This document shows positions 51,640 through 62,299 of a stretch of DNA of 64,000 bases, piece by piece; the first letter of the stretch is position 1, and each line of letters begins with the position of its first letter. Source of the stretch: Pontederia crassipes. Its lineage: Eukaryota; Streptophyta; Magnoliopsida; Commelinales; Pontederiaceae. Position numbers and translations under genes: made by a program. The notes beneath the pieces were generated by a model. It saw nothing but the letters and a program-made list of their open reading frames with translations, was not told where the DNA came from and made no database searches. The DNA is taken from the NCBI GenBank assembly GCA_030549335.1, contig CM060187.1, positions 1,116,001-1,180,000 on the forward strand, given 5' to 3'.

Positions 51640-52080
51640 TTTCATTTTGACAATTATTTTTGAAATAAACACAAAATAACATTTTTTTTACAAAATCAAT
51701 TTCTTCAATCCATATATTTTTAAAAACTGATCTTGTCCGATTTTAATTTATGTATTACTGAAAATAATATCCGATTATTTATTAATTTTCTGGACCTATA
51801 TTTAATATTCGAATCAAATAACTTTCTTCAATAATTATATATTTTTTAATTAATTTCCTGATATCCGTTTATTCTTAGTATGGATTACGAATTAAATTAA
51901 CATTCCTTTGGATTAATATTTATTGTTCAATTTTTTTAAAAAAAACACGTTTACATACAACAACTGCAGTATTTGTTTGAAATGATATTGTGGATTATAA
52001 CTTTATATCTTCATTCTTTAGAAAATATCAAAATTTCTTACCACTTAACTAGTCAAGTAGGGACGCTTTAATGGCATCAA
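51640..52080. other. AT-rich spacer, nothing recognised
   Basis: No ORF of note between the syntaxin fragment and the copia remnant. Confidence 0.6.
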
Positions 52081-53345
52081 CTACGATATGTGGAGCCGAA
52101 GAATTCGATTAATGACAACTTTCACACATACTTAGAAATTATCGCTCCGAAACTTCCAGAAGAAGCCCTGGCTCATGAGAAAGTTGTCAAAAAGTGGAAG
52201 CAGAAAGATGAGAAAGAAATGATAATCTTATTAGAGTATTTGAGGCTCATAAAAGTACTCGTGATCTCTGGAGTGCTATCAAAGAAAAATAAGCGTCCAA
52301 AAGGGACATGAGTTTGCAACTTCTATTGCACAACTACATCACGTTGTAAGATGAAGGCTGATGAAAACATGTCACAACACGTTAACAAAATGATAGTAAT
52401 GGCCAAAGACTTAAAAATTGCAAGGTGTCCTTTGTCGAAGCACTATAAACCACTTTAGTGCTGAACAATTTATCATTTGCATTTGATGTTACTGTCATTC
52501 GTGTGAATGAATTTATTAAGAAGATAGTTGAATTGCTTTCTATCCTAGATATTGAACAAGACATGGCAAAGGTTAAGAAGAAAACTGATATCAAGGAGAT
52601 CCAAGATGGGAAAGAGGACGAGGCTAACATCATTCATCACAGAAAGAACCTTGGGGCCAATGAATGAAATTCAAGACTAAAACTCACAAAAAGATGTCAC
52701 ATGGAGCTTGCTTCATATGTGAAAAGTTTGGTCACTTTAAGGCCAATTATTCCATGAGAAAGGAACGGGGCTAAAATAATGACTCACAACGTGGTCAAGG
52801 CAACGGACAACAAAACAAAGGAGCAAGCTGGAGTGCAATGCTGAAAGATGGTGGATTGATTATGGAGCAACCCGTCACGTTGCTAAGACCAAGAAAGGAT
52901 TAACTGACTTCAAAGAGGTGAAGAAAGAGGAACAAAGGATATCTATGGGGAACAACATCTATTTGGATGTTGAAGGTGTTAGGACATACAGATTGGATCT
53001 CGGAGATAACGTTATGATACTTCAAGATGTGCTTTACATACTAGGGATTCGTCAAAACCTGATATATGTTCATGTCTTATTGCAAAAGGGTATTGAAGTC
53101 TGTTTTAATAAAAGTCGTGTCACCATAAGAAAGAACTATAAAGTTTTGGCCATGGAAAAGTTTTGTACCTAGTCATGATTTATTTTGTCTTTCCATTAAT
53201 AATGAAGCAATCAATGTTGGTTCTGAGTATGCTCTGTGTTATGTGTATGATTATGATCTTTGGCATGAGAGACTCGGACATCCTGAAAACTCAAAGATGG
53301 AAAAAATGATAAGAATGAACTTGGTGCCTAACATATCAAAGTCAA
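52081..53345 (+). mobile_element. Ty1/copia remnant: gag, protease, pre-integrase pieces
   Basis: Broken in several frames. A UBN2-type gag start (52090-52670) is followed by a zinc knuckle (CFICEKFGHFKAN; last Cys replaced by Tyr, near 52710-52750) and a protease-like WIDYGATRHVAK (Ser replaced by Tyr, near 52855). 52918-53172 is the pre-integrase lead, and DLWHERLGHPENSKME (near 53255-53300) is the GAG-pre-integrase box. The element stops where CACTACAAGAAAA begins at 53350. No LTR found. A different lineage from the 13.5-kb element. Confidence 0.8.
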
Positions 53346-53349
53346 TGAC

Positions 53350-53620
53350 CACTACAAGAAAAATGACTTTTAACGATCATAATTAACGAAGAGATTCGAA
53401 TATGATCGTTAAATATTGCTATTGCTATTAACGAAAAAATCTAGTTGTTAACAATAAAGATCAGAAAAAAAAACTAGTCCTTAATATTTTATGGTTGGTC
53501 ATTAAAAGTTAACTATAACAACAAGATTGAACTTGACGTTATCATATTTAGATTAACGATCACCATCTCGTCATTAAAAATAGTGATTAATCAAAATAGT
53601 ATTAGTGATATTCATAAAAT
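53350..53620. mobile_element. CACTA (En/Spm) transposon terminus
   Basis: CACTACAAGAAAAATGAC is the canonical CACTA end. It is followed by ~270 bp with repeated TTAACGA / TCGTTAA words in both orientations, the usual subterminal transposase-binding pattern. It interrupts the copia remnant. The opposite end (CTTGTAGTG) was not found to the right; GGTTGTAGTG at 55207 is too poor a match. Confidence 0.75.
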
Positions 53621-54325
53621 ATACTTCTTTGTTTCTTATTTTAGTTTCTTCTCTCACTCTATATTCTTTATTCTCTAATAAGAATATTATTTATTATTCT
53701 AAGATTCAAAATAAAAAAATATACTTTATGTTTTAATATTATTTTTCAAGTTCTAATATCATTAATAAAAGATAAACAAATATATTAGCTTTTAATTTTT
53801 AACATTTATTTTTGTTAACCATAAATAAAAATATTTATTATTTTAAGATCAAAGCCAAAAAAATCTTTTGCTTTTACTTCCATTATATGTTAATAATAAT
53901 TAGGGTATAACATTTAACTTTAACCTAATTTGTCTTTTCTCTTCTTTCGAGTTCGAACCCTTTGTCTTCTTCCCTCGCACATGCCGACAGCGGCTTGCAC
54001 TGCACAATCCTCTTCTTCTGCAAGCAGGTACGTCCATCATCGTCTTCCTCATGTCTTCTTCCTTTGCACATGCTGGCAACGGCAGATGGACTTCGACACG
54101 GCTTCAGCGGCCACCTCACGCGTGTAGGTGGCCCTCGGAGGCTGCTTCTCGCATTGGGACAGCCATCGGGGTCGCCTCTGTGCATGAGGCGGCAACCGAA
54201 GCCACCTCACACACAAAGGGACCGCCTCTACGCATGAGGAAGCTATGACAGCCACCTCACTTCGGAACACCATCCTTAGTTCCAAATGAGCCGCCTTTCT
54301 CTCTCCTCTCCTCCCCTCTCGGGCA

Positions 54326-54636
54326 ATGCCTTCTAATGGCTTCCAGGAGCAGCTGTCCTTACGACTCACTCTGTTGAGCCGTCCACTGCAGTTCTGGGTT
54401 CAGGCTGTCGATGTCTATACCAGCTACGAGGTGCGCCCCCTCTCCATCTCTCGGTGTGCCAAAGTTGTGATCTTTATGTCCTTTTTATTTTCCTTCTGAT
54501 TGATGTTATCAAGTTTCCAGTTGCGGACGGCCATCGTTAAGGATGGCGAGAAGCGGGAGGTGATGTGGGAGCAACAACACGAGGTCGACGCCGAGAAGAT
54601 GTACTCCCTCTTGAGCTCAATGGGCTCTTTCTTAAG
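54326..54636 (+). pseudogene. First two exons of an ABC1/aarF-domain kinase, truncated
   Basis: Exon 1 is 54326-54430 (ATG to GAG, donor GTGCGC; 35 codons: FQEQLSLRLTLLSRPLQFWV, then QAVDVYTSYE). Exon 2 is 54521-54636 (acceptor TTTCCAG, donor GTGAGG: VKDGEKREVMWEQQHEVDAE, then KMYSLLSSMGSFL). Plant aarF-domain kinase 1-like proteins have FWVRAxDIYTSYK and EAMWERQHE..AEKMYSLC..LGGFFLK at their N-terminus, so the match is specific. ABC1 kinases act in mitochondria or plastids on quinone or lipid metabolism. The kinase core is absent downstream. It is either a gene fragment carried by the CACTA element or a truncated gene. Confidence 0.7.
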
Positions 54637-55395
54637 GTGAGGAACAAGGCATTTGCTCTTAGCTTCCTTCCATTCTGCAACCATTTTACTGTTGCTACCT
54701 CCTTCGTAGCGATTTGTAGGTAGGAATTCTCATGCCTGCGAAGTGTTCGATGGTTCGTTTCTTAGCAAGTATGAAATGACTCTAGGATGAGAAGAAAATT
54801 CAGATTTTTGGTGCATCTGCTTGCAAATATCTGAAGTTTGAGTGCAGTTGCATCTTTTTTTTCTTCGGTCAGTTGTGCATGAATCTTGGAAATTATATTA
54901 TCATCTAGTTTCAGAATTGCACACAACATTGGAAAAACTGAAAGTTTTCAGTGTGGCCAGATGTAGAGGTTCTGTTGGAGATCAGGGATGTCAAAGTTAA
55001 ACTGAAAATTTTCATTCTCAGAGTTTTGCTTGGGGTGTTTTGTTAAATATTGTTAATAAACTTTTCTTTACTAAATATACACAAAACACAAATGCAATGA
55101 TTGATCTGTTGAGCACTAAGGTTTAGCTGTTTTCTGTAGCAGTTTGATTTTATAGGAAAAACATAGCATAGTGATAAGTATAACATTTCTCTGCAATAAC
55201 AATTTGGGTTGTAGTGACAATGTACCAGTGTTGATATGAGCACCACTACCAGCCAATTTGGGTTGTAAGCATGTTCCATGCCATGAGCACCGCCACCACC
55301 GATTCAGTAAAGTAGCTCACAACGTAATACATTTCTGTTTCCAACGTTAAACGATGGATACAATGCATAATTCATGATAAATTTTCTTTTTCCAG

Positions 55396-55897
55396 GGTAT
55401 CATTTTCTTTTGCATTTGATGAACAGTCTACTCTTAATCTAGAGGACCAAACGAACTATCTTGGTTCAAATGTGTACTTGATGAATTCTTTGAGGTATAA
55501 TTTTTCACCTTTATAACCCTTATGCACATTTTTTTCTTGGATGGAAGGTTCACTTGTTTGAAAGGGAATGCTTGCTTATTTGAAGTATACTCATATGTTG
55601 AAAACTTACTATCCCCAAGAAGTGCTGAAAGGCATGGTTTTCTGGAAGTACTTTCAAGTTATTTTTACTTTCAAGTCACAACATTTATGTTAATTTACAC
55701 AATAAAAAGTTTATTTTGATATATCTTTTATTGAAACAGGAATTGCTATTGGAATAGCTGGTCTTGTAGCAAGACATGTTTCGCCATTGGGAAGATTGCT
55801 CAAAGCATTAAAAATTGGAGTAGCCCCACCAATCCGTCGTCTTCGTAGTCGCCTTTCAAGACCTTTGGCAAAAGAACTTCCACGAAGAAGCAATTGA
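55396..55897 (+). pseudogene. Exon-like segments of unknown origin following the ABC1K exons
   Basis: Three candidate exons with splice signals. 55396-55494 starts after TTTTTCCAG and ends at GTATAA; it encodes VSFSFAFDEQSTLNLEDQ and so on. 55548 to about 55632 starts after GGATGGAAG. 55740-55897 starts after TTGAAACAG and ends in TGA with GRLLKALKIGVAPPIRRLRS and KELPRRSN. Phases can be made to agree with 54636 using a weak donor at CATG|GTTTTC. The last exon is strongly basic. I recognise none of them. They may be a chimeric transcript unit of captured pieces, or the 3' end of a real gene. Confidence 0.3.
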
Positions 55898-56491
55898 AGT
55901 TTCAACGCTCCTACATATAGATAACTCAAGACCAAAGGATGAAACATTCAACGCCATTCCTTTATCACCATTTGGTGTTTCAGCACTGTTGGTTGAAATT
56001 TTGTAAACAAAAATGTTGAATGATGTACATGAATGTTTGACTTGAATATTGTATGGATTTTTGAATTTGATATTTAATGTTTTCAATATAAAGGAGTTTG
56101 AATGTTATCAAATATAGAATTTTAAAATTTTGAAAATGTTTATACTTTGAACGAATCCTTTGGATTTTCAACAGAAAGTGACGACCAATGTGGAGTATGT
56201 CATTGCACGAATTTAAGGAATAGCACCACGGTATTTTTCCTGAGGAGGTTTGATTATCAATTTCATAACAATTAAATGAAAGGCTGAGCCGTACTAATAT
56301 TGTATTCACCATTGAATCAATCAACAAGATAAATCTGATAAATCTCAAAATGTCACCTTAATATGTATTTTCTGCCTTGTACAAATGCGACGTTCGTATT
56401 TAGCCTTAAAATGTTTGTTTCCTTTCAGGACGAGGTCACACCACTGAGCCTCCAAAGTCGGTACCGGATCTCATTGAAGCAGCCCTGGTGC

Positions 56492-56560
56492 TAGGGGTGA
56501 CAATTTTCCCCGGAGATCGGGGATTCCTTGTTTGGGTCTCTGTCGGCGAGAAATTTTTAC
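56492..56560. mobile_element. hAT-like MITE terminus, partial
   Basis: TAGGGGTGACAATTTTCCCC followed by GGAGATCGGGGATTCC resembles a known plant hAT MITE start. No matching end was found before the (AT)n tract, so its extent is unknown. Confidence 0.4.
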
Positions 56561-56836
56561 TTCGCGGGGATGAGATCAGGTTAAAAATTACTTCTGAAGT
56601 CGATTCGAAGATTAAATTATTTTCTTAATAAATTATTTTTTAATAAAAGAATTTTCTTGATTTGACTCAACTCAAATTAAATTACGTTAATAGATATATA
56701 TATTGTACATATATAATATTATCTATTTTAGGCTTATAAATCTTATTTTATTTGATAACATCTGTCATCGTGGCGTGACGCCACTTTTCATCATGCTCTC
56801 GGTCCGAGGAGGAGGAATCTACTCATCCTCTGGGAC

Positions 56837-56838
<2 letters not shown>

Positions 56839-56898
<60 letters not shown>
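56839..56898. repeat. (AT)n microsatellite
   Basis: About 60 bp of AT dinucleotides ending two bases before the ATG of the alanine-rich ORF. Confidence 0.95.
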
Positions 56899-56899
<1 letters not shown>

Positions 56900-56901
<2 letters not shown>

Positions 56902-57709
56902 GCATTCCTTGACTAACATAGAATTCAAGATGCGCCCGATCCGAGGAATCGCAGCGGCCATTACCGCGGAAGCCGCCAAGGCGCGAGCCGCCGCCCACAG
57001 GGCGGAAGAATGGGCAAGGAAAGCGGCGGCCTTCGCGGGCGAGGTGGAAGAAGCGAAGGGGAAGGTGGAAGAGGCCAGAGCGAAGGGGGATGTCAAAGCA
57101 GAGGCGGCGAAGGAGATTCTTAAAGAACTGCCGCCCCTCTCCAAACTTGTAGCCGCCGCCAGCGCCGCCGCCACCAGGGCTCATGCAGCCGCCGCGAAGG
57201 CGGAGGCGGCGGCGATGAAGGCGGAGGTCGCGGCGACGCAGGCGGAAGCGGCCGCAAAGGCGCAGGCGGAGGCGGCGGCCGCGAAGGCGGAGATGGCGGT
57301 AACGCAGGCGGAGCCGGAGGCGGAAGCGGCCGCGAAGGTGAAGGCGGAGGTGGCGGCGACGCAGGCGGAAGCGGCCGCGAAGGCGAAGGCGGAGGTCGCG
57401 GCGACGCAGGCGGAGCCGGAGGCAGAAGCGGCCGCGAAGGCGGAGGTGGCGGCGACTCAGGCAGAGCCGGAGGCGGAAGCGGCCGCGAAGGCGGAGGCGG
57501 AAGTGGCGGCGACGCAGGCGGAGCCGGAGGCGGAAGTGGCCGCGAAAGCGCCCCTGTCCCAAGCGGCAGCAGAAGCGGCGGAAGCAGCGGCAAGGGCCAA
57601 CGCCGCCGTCGACAGGGCCAAATCGTCGATGGAATTGGACGATTTTTTCCCACTTACTGCCCGCCGCCCATTTTGCTATCAAGACTTGATTTTTCATCCA
57701 GATCGGTAG
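56900..57709 (+). CDS. Alanine-rich coiled repeat protein, unrecognised
   Basis: 269 residues. The first ATG is at 56900 and a more credible one (MRPIRGIAAAITAEAAKARA) at 56930. Residues 20-100 are Ala/Lys/Glu-rich and likely helical. About 104-210 is a repeat of KAEVAATQAEPEAEAAA with length variants. The C-terminus is different: NAAVDRAKSSMELDDFFP, then LTARRPFCYQDLIFHPDR. The C-terminal exon text and flank are duplicated inverted at 63446-63888. It resembles LEA- or TolA-like Ala/Lys/Glu helices by composition only. The opposite strand is also open (56819-57808) but gives Arg/Leu-rich low complexity. A start directly after (AT)n leaves little room for a normal 5' UTR, so an upstream exon or a chance ORF cannot be excluded. 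Confidence 0.45.
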
Positions 57710-58060
57710 TAGGGGTGAGCGTTTCTTGATATTTGATCTTTTTTGCAGGATTATATTTTTCCACCCAAATCGGTATCTACGTGCAGGGCATATGTTTGTT
57801 TCTTGCATCTAAAACCAACATAGTTCATTCTGCAGAAACAATGCCGTCCAAAAACTTGTGCTGTTTGTACCTTTGTATGTGCTGTTTGTACCTTTGTAGA
57901 TATTAAACTTCGATCATGTTGTTCCCAGTTAAAATTCATTCATGTGGGGGGGTGTAGATTTGATGTAGTTAAAATTTTTGTGTTTGATCAATATTTTTTA
58001 GAAATCAATGAGTAAAGAAATAGAGGTCATATATTTTTGTTTGCCCGCAAGAATACGTAT
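57593..58060. repeat. Left outer arm of a large inverted duplication
   Basis: From AGGGCCAACGCCGCC (inside the Ala-rich ORF) to CAAGAATACGTAT this is the reverse complement of 63446-63888, with small indels. One is a 21-bp tandem phrase, TGTGCTGTTTGTACCTTTGTA, doubled here and single on the right. Confidence 0.92.
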
Positions 58061-58065
58061 TTTGT

Positions 58066-58280
58066 CCCAGCGCGTCACGCATAACGCGCACGAGCGCGGG
58101 CCAACGCGATCTCTGGCCCGGCAATACACTTGACACGCAAGACGTGCACGTGCGCGCGGGCAGGGGCCCGCTGCACGACATGAGCGCGTGTAGGCAGGCC
58201 GCGGCCCGCTGCCCGACACAAGCGGCCGTACGCGCAGGCCGCAGCCCGCTGCGCGGCGCGACTTATAATTCGCGCGGGCC
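58066..58280. repeat. GC-rich island, left
   Basis: About 215 bp packed with GCGGGCC, GGCCCGCTGC and CGCGCG words in AT-rich surroundings. The island at 62113-62288 has the same words, mostly in the opposite orientation, but alignment is loose. ORFs here on both strands are low complexity. Confidence 0.6.
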
Positions 58281-58702
58281 TTATAAATGTGTGATATATG
58301 TTTGATATAACTATATGCATTTTTTATGATGTATTTTATATGTTTTTATGTCATGATAAATGTATATAAAAAATTAGATTATTTTTAATTTATGCACATT
58401 ATTAAGGTAGAAAATTATGAATAACTTTCTGAAATTTTCAGAATGCTTAATATGCATATTTTCTACTTGTGCATATGGAATTTTGCATATTATGCCATGT
58501 TACTACATGTAATTAATAGTAACTGATATTCTTATAAATTATCATGTCACATTTAATTCTAAGTATGAGTGATATGTATTTAGTTAGTTTTAATACAAAA
58601 TAATCAGATTATGTTTTATATGAAATTTTGTATTTTTGAATAATTTTGTGATGAATTAATATGAAAATGGAAATTGTTTCTAAAAGAAGTGATCATGCAA
58701 TG

Positions 58703-58852
58703 TTAATAAGGAAAATTTTAAAATAATTTTTTAAAAAATTGTATGGCATATATTTTATGCACATTTGTGATATTATGCATATTTATTAATACATGGAATA
58801 ATCATTTTATTTTGTTATGATTATGAATTTAAAGTAAAATTCATACATATAT
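58703..58852. repeat. Left inner arm of the inverted duplication
   Basis: Reverse complement of 61946-62099. Shared phrases include AATAAGGAAAATTTTAAAAT, TATTATGCATATTTATTAAT and GAATTTAAAGTAAAATTCAT. One side has a ~14-bp insertion. Confidence 0.88.
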
Positions 58853-58859
58853 GCTATAT

Positions 58860-60453
58860 CATTTTCATCATTAGACTCTTCGAATAAACCTCAACCATCT
58901 TGCAATATCAATTAAGTCAGCAAGGTATTAATCTTGCGACCATAATTGAATCTCCATCTAAGTTCATGAATTTGTATAAAATAATTCATGTTATCAACTT
59001 AGATAAACATATGTATGATTTTATAATGCGAAAAAGTGATGAAAGAAATCATATAGAACCTTAGAATTCAATATAAATGGGTTATTGTAATTTTTCGTAT
59101 TTTTTTCGTCAATCAGACATTGTCACAAAAATAAGCAAAACAACTTTAGCGAAAAAATATATTCTCAAGCTAGTTTATATTTATATTGTCTAAAAAATGT
59201 CACACACTGACTAGTCAAAATTTTTGGCAAACTTATTTATGTCACATATGACATAAATATTCAACTTGAATGCATAGACATAGAAAATTATTTTTTTAAA
59301 AAATTATCATAAAGGAACTTCATTAAATATAAAAAATTAATTATCAAAGTGAACACAATTATGTTCAAATATAAAAATGTAGATACTAAACAAATATCCA
59401 CTTTAAAACAGTGGTATAGTAGGACAATGAGATAAAAAGATTATCTATTGCAAAAAAAAAATGCAAGTCAATCATTTTTAACTCTCACTTTCATGTTGTC
59501 TCCAACTATGTCCTTTGGCTTGAATGGCTAAGTAATGCAAATAATTCATTATTCTTTAACTGCACGATAGTTATTCCAATAATCTCAGTGCACAAAAGGA
59601 CGAGTTTGAATAGCGAAACAACATTATCATTAAACAAAACTACTATACAATTATATCAATAATTTTTAACTCAGTACAATCACGAGCGAAAATTATCGTA
59701 TTACCCACAAGTGTAGTACATTGTTTTGCATATATTAATTTGCCACCATGCTTCTCACATCAAGGTGAATAACGTTTGCCATTTTTAGTATCTATATATT
59801 ATTCGTTAGATTATGATTTCTGACGAAAACTTGCAGTAATTTTCTTATTTTGTCATGGACAACATATGTCATAATTGAATACGATACATGTTCTTCAAAT
59901 AAATGCCAAAATATTTGATATTTTCACTAAACATCAAATATGTGTGCAAGCTTACTATACTTATTACAAATAAGTAATTATCACGTGGTTATTCTAGAAA
60001 ATATGACCAAGTTCTCTAACTCAGTCGTCAAGTTTATCATTACATACATATATATAACATATATATTGAAAAAAACTTATGTAAGAGTTATTATTTTCTT
60101 GATTATTTTATAACATCAAGACCGTGAGAACCGTGATAGTGATCGTGCTCGATAGATGTCATCTTTTGCAATGTGTCACTTTTTATATATTCCTTTTAAC
60201 TTTGTCATATTGCAAAGACTCATTTTTTGTATCACTTATGTATGGTTGGTCAAACATACATAAGGGAAATGAATTAGTTTTTGCATGTCTTCTTATCATA
60301 TATATTCATTAATAATGACATAATAATATTTTTAAGACAATAGCATCGAGATGGTCGTTATGCTCTCACTCATTTCCCACTATCCGAAAAAATAATTATC
60401 ATTCATTCAAAATAGTATGTTGCGCCAAGGTATACTATTCTAATCATTTTGGA
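58860..60453. other. AT-rich central region, no gene
   Basis: No ORF with a domain. A 62-residue ORF at 60124-60312 is not supported. Confidence 0.55.
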
Positions 60454-60469
60454 AAACAAATATCTAAAC

Positions 60470-60920
60470 AACAATAACAACAACAAAGCCTTATCCCACT
60501 AGGTGGGGTCGGCTACATGGATCATATGACGCCATTCCGCTCTATTAGTAACCAAACCTTTCGGTATATTATTCACCAATAGATCTTGCTCTATTAGTTC
60601 GCCAAGTGTCCGCCTTGGCCTCCCTCTCCCTCTTTTAATCGGACTTCAGATTATTTGATCTACTCTTCTTACTGGCGTATCTAATGGTCTTCTCTGAACA
60701 TGACCAAACCATCTCAAACGATTCTCTACCATTTTCTCACTAATAGGAGTCACTCCGACTCGTTCACGTATATGATCATTCATAATCTTATCTAATCTTG
60801 AATGACCACACATTCATCTCAACATCCTCATTTCAGCTACCCCCACTTTACGTTTATGTTATCCCTTCATAATCCAACATTCACTACCATATAACATTGC
60901 TGGTCTTATAGCAGTACCAT
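60470..60920 (-). mobile_element. 5'-truncated RTE LINE, 3' end only, perfect TSD
   Basis: 451 bp. Reading minus, it ends GTGGGATAAGGCTTTGTTGT with further TTG/TTA units. The 16-bp TSD AAAACAAATATCTAAA is identical at 60454-60469 and 60921-60936. It carries the RT C-terminal coding end and 3' UTR of an RTE LINE like that at 1-2694. Truncation during target-primed reverse transcription is the usual cause. Confidence 0.95.
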
Positions 60921-60936
60921 AAAACAAATATCTAAA

Positions 60937-61547
60937 ATCATCTAAAAAACATATGATGTGATTAACATACCATTTTAAAAAATATGGCCAGAACAATCAG
61001 GGTTTTGTGATGGGAGCTCTTCCTTACATTTGTAAGGTGCCATCACCCATTCGCCTTGTCATTACAATAATTGAAAAAATATCATCACGGCATGTAAACA
61101 TAATAATTTTTTAAGATTACGTTAACAGTACACCAGGTAAGTCTATATAGAAAAATGGTACTGAATTTCCTACTGAATATTATTTGTCACACTTGTATAA
61201 TTAACATAAACATGATAATAAACAACAAATAATCACACAATTATTATCACATGTCTAACTCTACATTTATGTCACATAAGTCTCAATCATGTACATAAAT
61301 CCATATCATGCATGTCTTGTTAATTACAAAATTATTGCATAAATTTTTATCACATAAAATCATGCAATTTATTTCATGTGTAATAAAAAAACATATATGC
61401 ACATATTTCTATTCATAAAGAAATATTTGTATCATAATTAATGTGCATATTTCACATGAAAAAGTGACAAAAATAGTTTATGCATAACTTAATATAACTA
61501 TGTGAATTAATGACTCACATATTCACATAACATATATTATGCCTAAT
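60937..61547. other. AT-rich spacer, no gene
   Basis: Contains repeated TCACATAA and CATGT phrases; nothing recognisable. Confidence 0.5.
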
Positions 61548-61563
61548 ATGTAACCAAATTTCA

Positions 61564-61720
61564 ACTCCGCCTATGTTTTATAGCCGGTCCCAAGTCCGGA
61601 TAAAGGAGGATTGTGTTAGGCCCCAACAGCCAGCGTAAAACCCTGTCGAATCGCATGAACACGGATCAATGAATATAACCGACCCCACGTAGTGGGATAA
61701 GGCTTTGTTGTTGTTGTTGT
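61564..61720 (+). mobile_element. 157-bp internally deleted RTE LINE derivative (SINE-like), perfect TSD
   Basis: The first ~120 bp match the 5' end of the LINE at 2694 downwards (ACTCCGCCTAT, GCCGGTCCCAAG, ATAAAGGAGGA, TTAGGCCCC), to about GGATCAATGAATATA. The text then jumps to the LINE 3' end (CCGACCCCAC, GTGGGATAAGGCTTTG) and a (TTG)n tail. The 16-bp TSD ATGTAACCAAATTTCA is identical at 61548-61563 and 61721-61736. It is thus a complete, separately inserted short element and not a remnant. It has no coding capacity and must have used RTE enzymes in trans. Confidence 0.95.
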
Positions 61721-61945
61721 ATGTAACCAAATTTCATTATGCACATATTATTTCGTAAAGAAAATAAATTCATATTACATAGTCCAAATCACATATTGAA
61801 CTAATAATGTGCATATGTCAATTATCATGTCAATTTACATAAGTGACACACTTAAATACACTTTAAGTAAATATAACATAATTCTAATTCATATGGAAAT
61901 TTAATTTAAATGTGACATACTACACTCAAAACATATCATGTAATA

Positions 61946-62099
61946 ATATATATGTATGAATTTTACTTTAAATTCATAATCATATATAATGCATGAAAAA
62001 ATAACATGACTATTCCATGTATTAATAAATATGCATAATATCATTAATGTGCATAAAACATATGCCACAGAAAATTTATTTTAAAATTTTCCTTATTAG
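61946..62099. repeat. Right inner arm of the inverted duplication
   Basis: Partner of 58703-58852, in inverted orientation. Confidence 0.88.
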
Positions 62100-62112
62100 C
62101 ATATATTTTTCT

Positions 62113-62288
62113 TAAGCAGCAGTGGACCAGAGCCCGCGCTCGCACGCGTTTGCGGCTCTGTGCTGCGGCAGCAGCGGGCCAAAGGCCCGCGCTGGACGCT
62201 CAGTGGGCCATGGGCCCCGCGCGCCTTGCAGCCTGAGGGTGTCACGCAGCAGGCTGTGGCCCGCTCGCGCGTTGCGCCGCGCACAAAC
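62113..62288. repeat. GC-rich island, right
   Basis: About 175 bp with CAGCGGGCC, GGCCCGCGCT and similar words, placed between the inner and outer arms as on the left side. Overlapping ORFs on both strands (62096-62486, 62122-62340) are composition artefacts. Confidence 0.6.
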
Positions 62289-62299
62289 AAAATGTTTTT

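Noticed and set aside
55201..55216. GGTTGTAGTG as the missing right end of the CACTA element
   Set aside because: Only CACTACAA matches; the following bases and the 3-bp flank do not agree with the left end.
56819..57808. 329-codon minus-strand ORF, Arg/Leu-rich with RLRLRGRF repeats
   Set aside because: It is the antisense of the alanine-rich GC repeat and runs into the (AT)n tract; pure low complexity with no domain.
58066..58320. Cys/Arg/Ala-rich minus-strand ORFs in the GC island
   Set aside because: Composition artefacts. No motif, and the right-hand island does not keep the same protein text.
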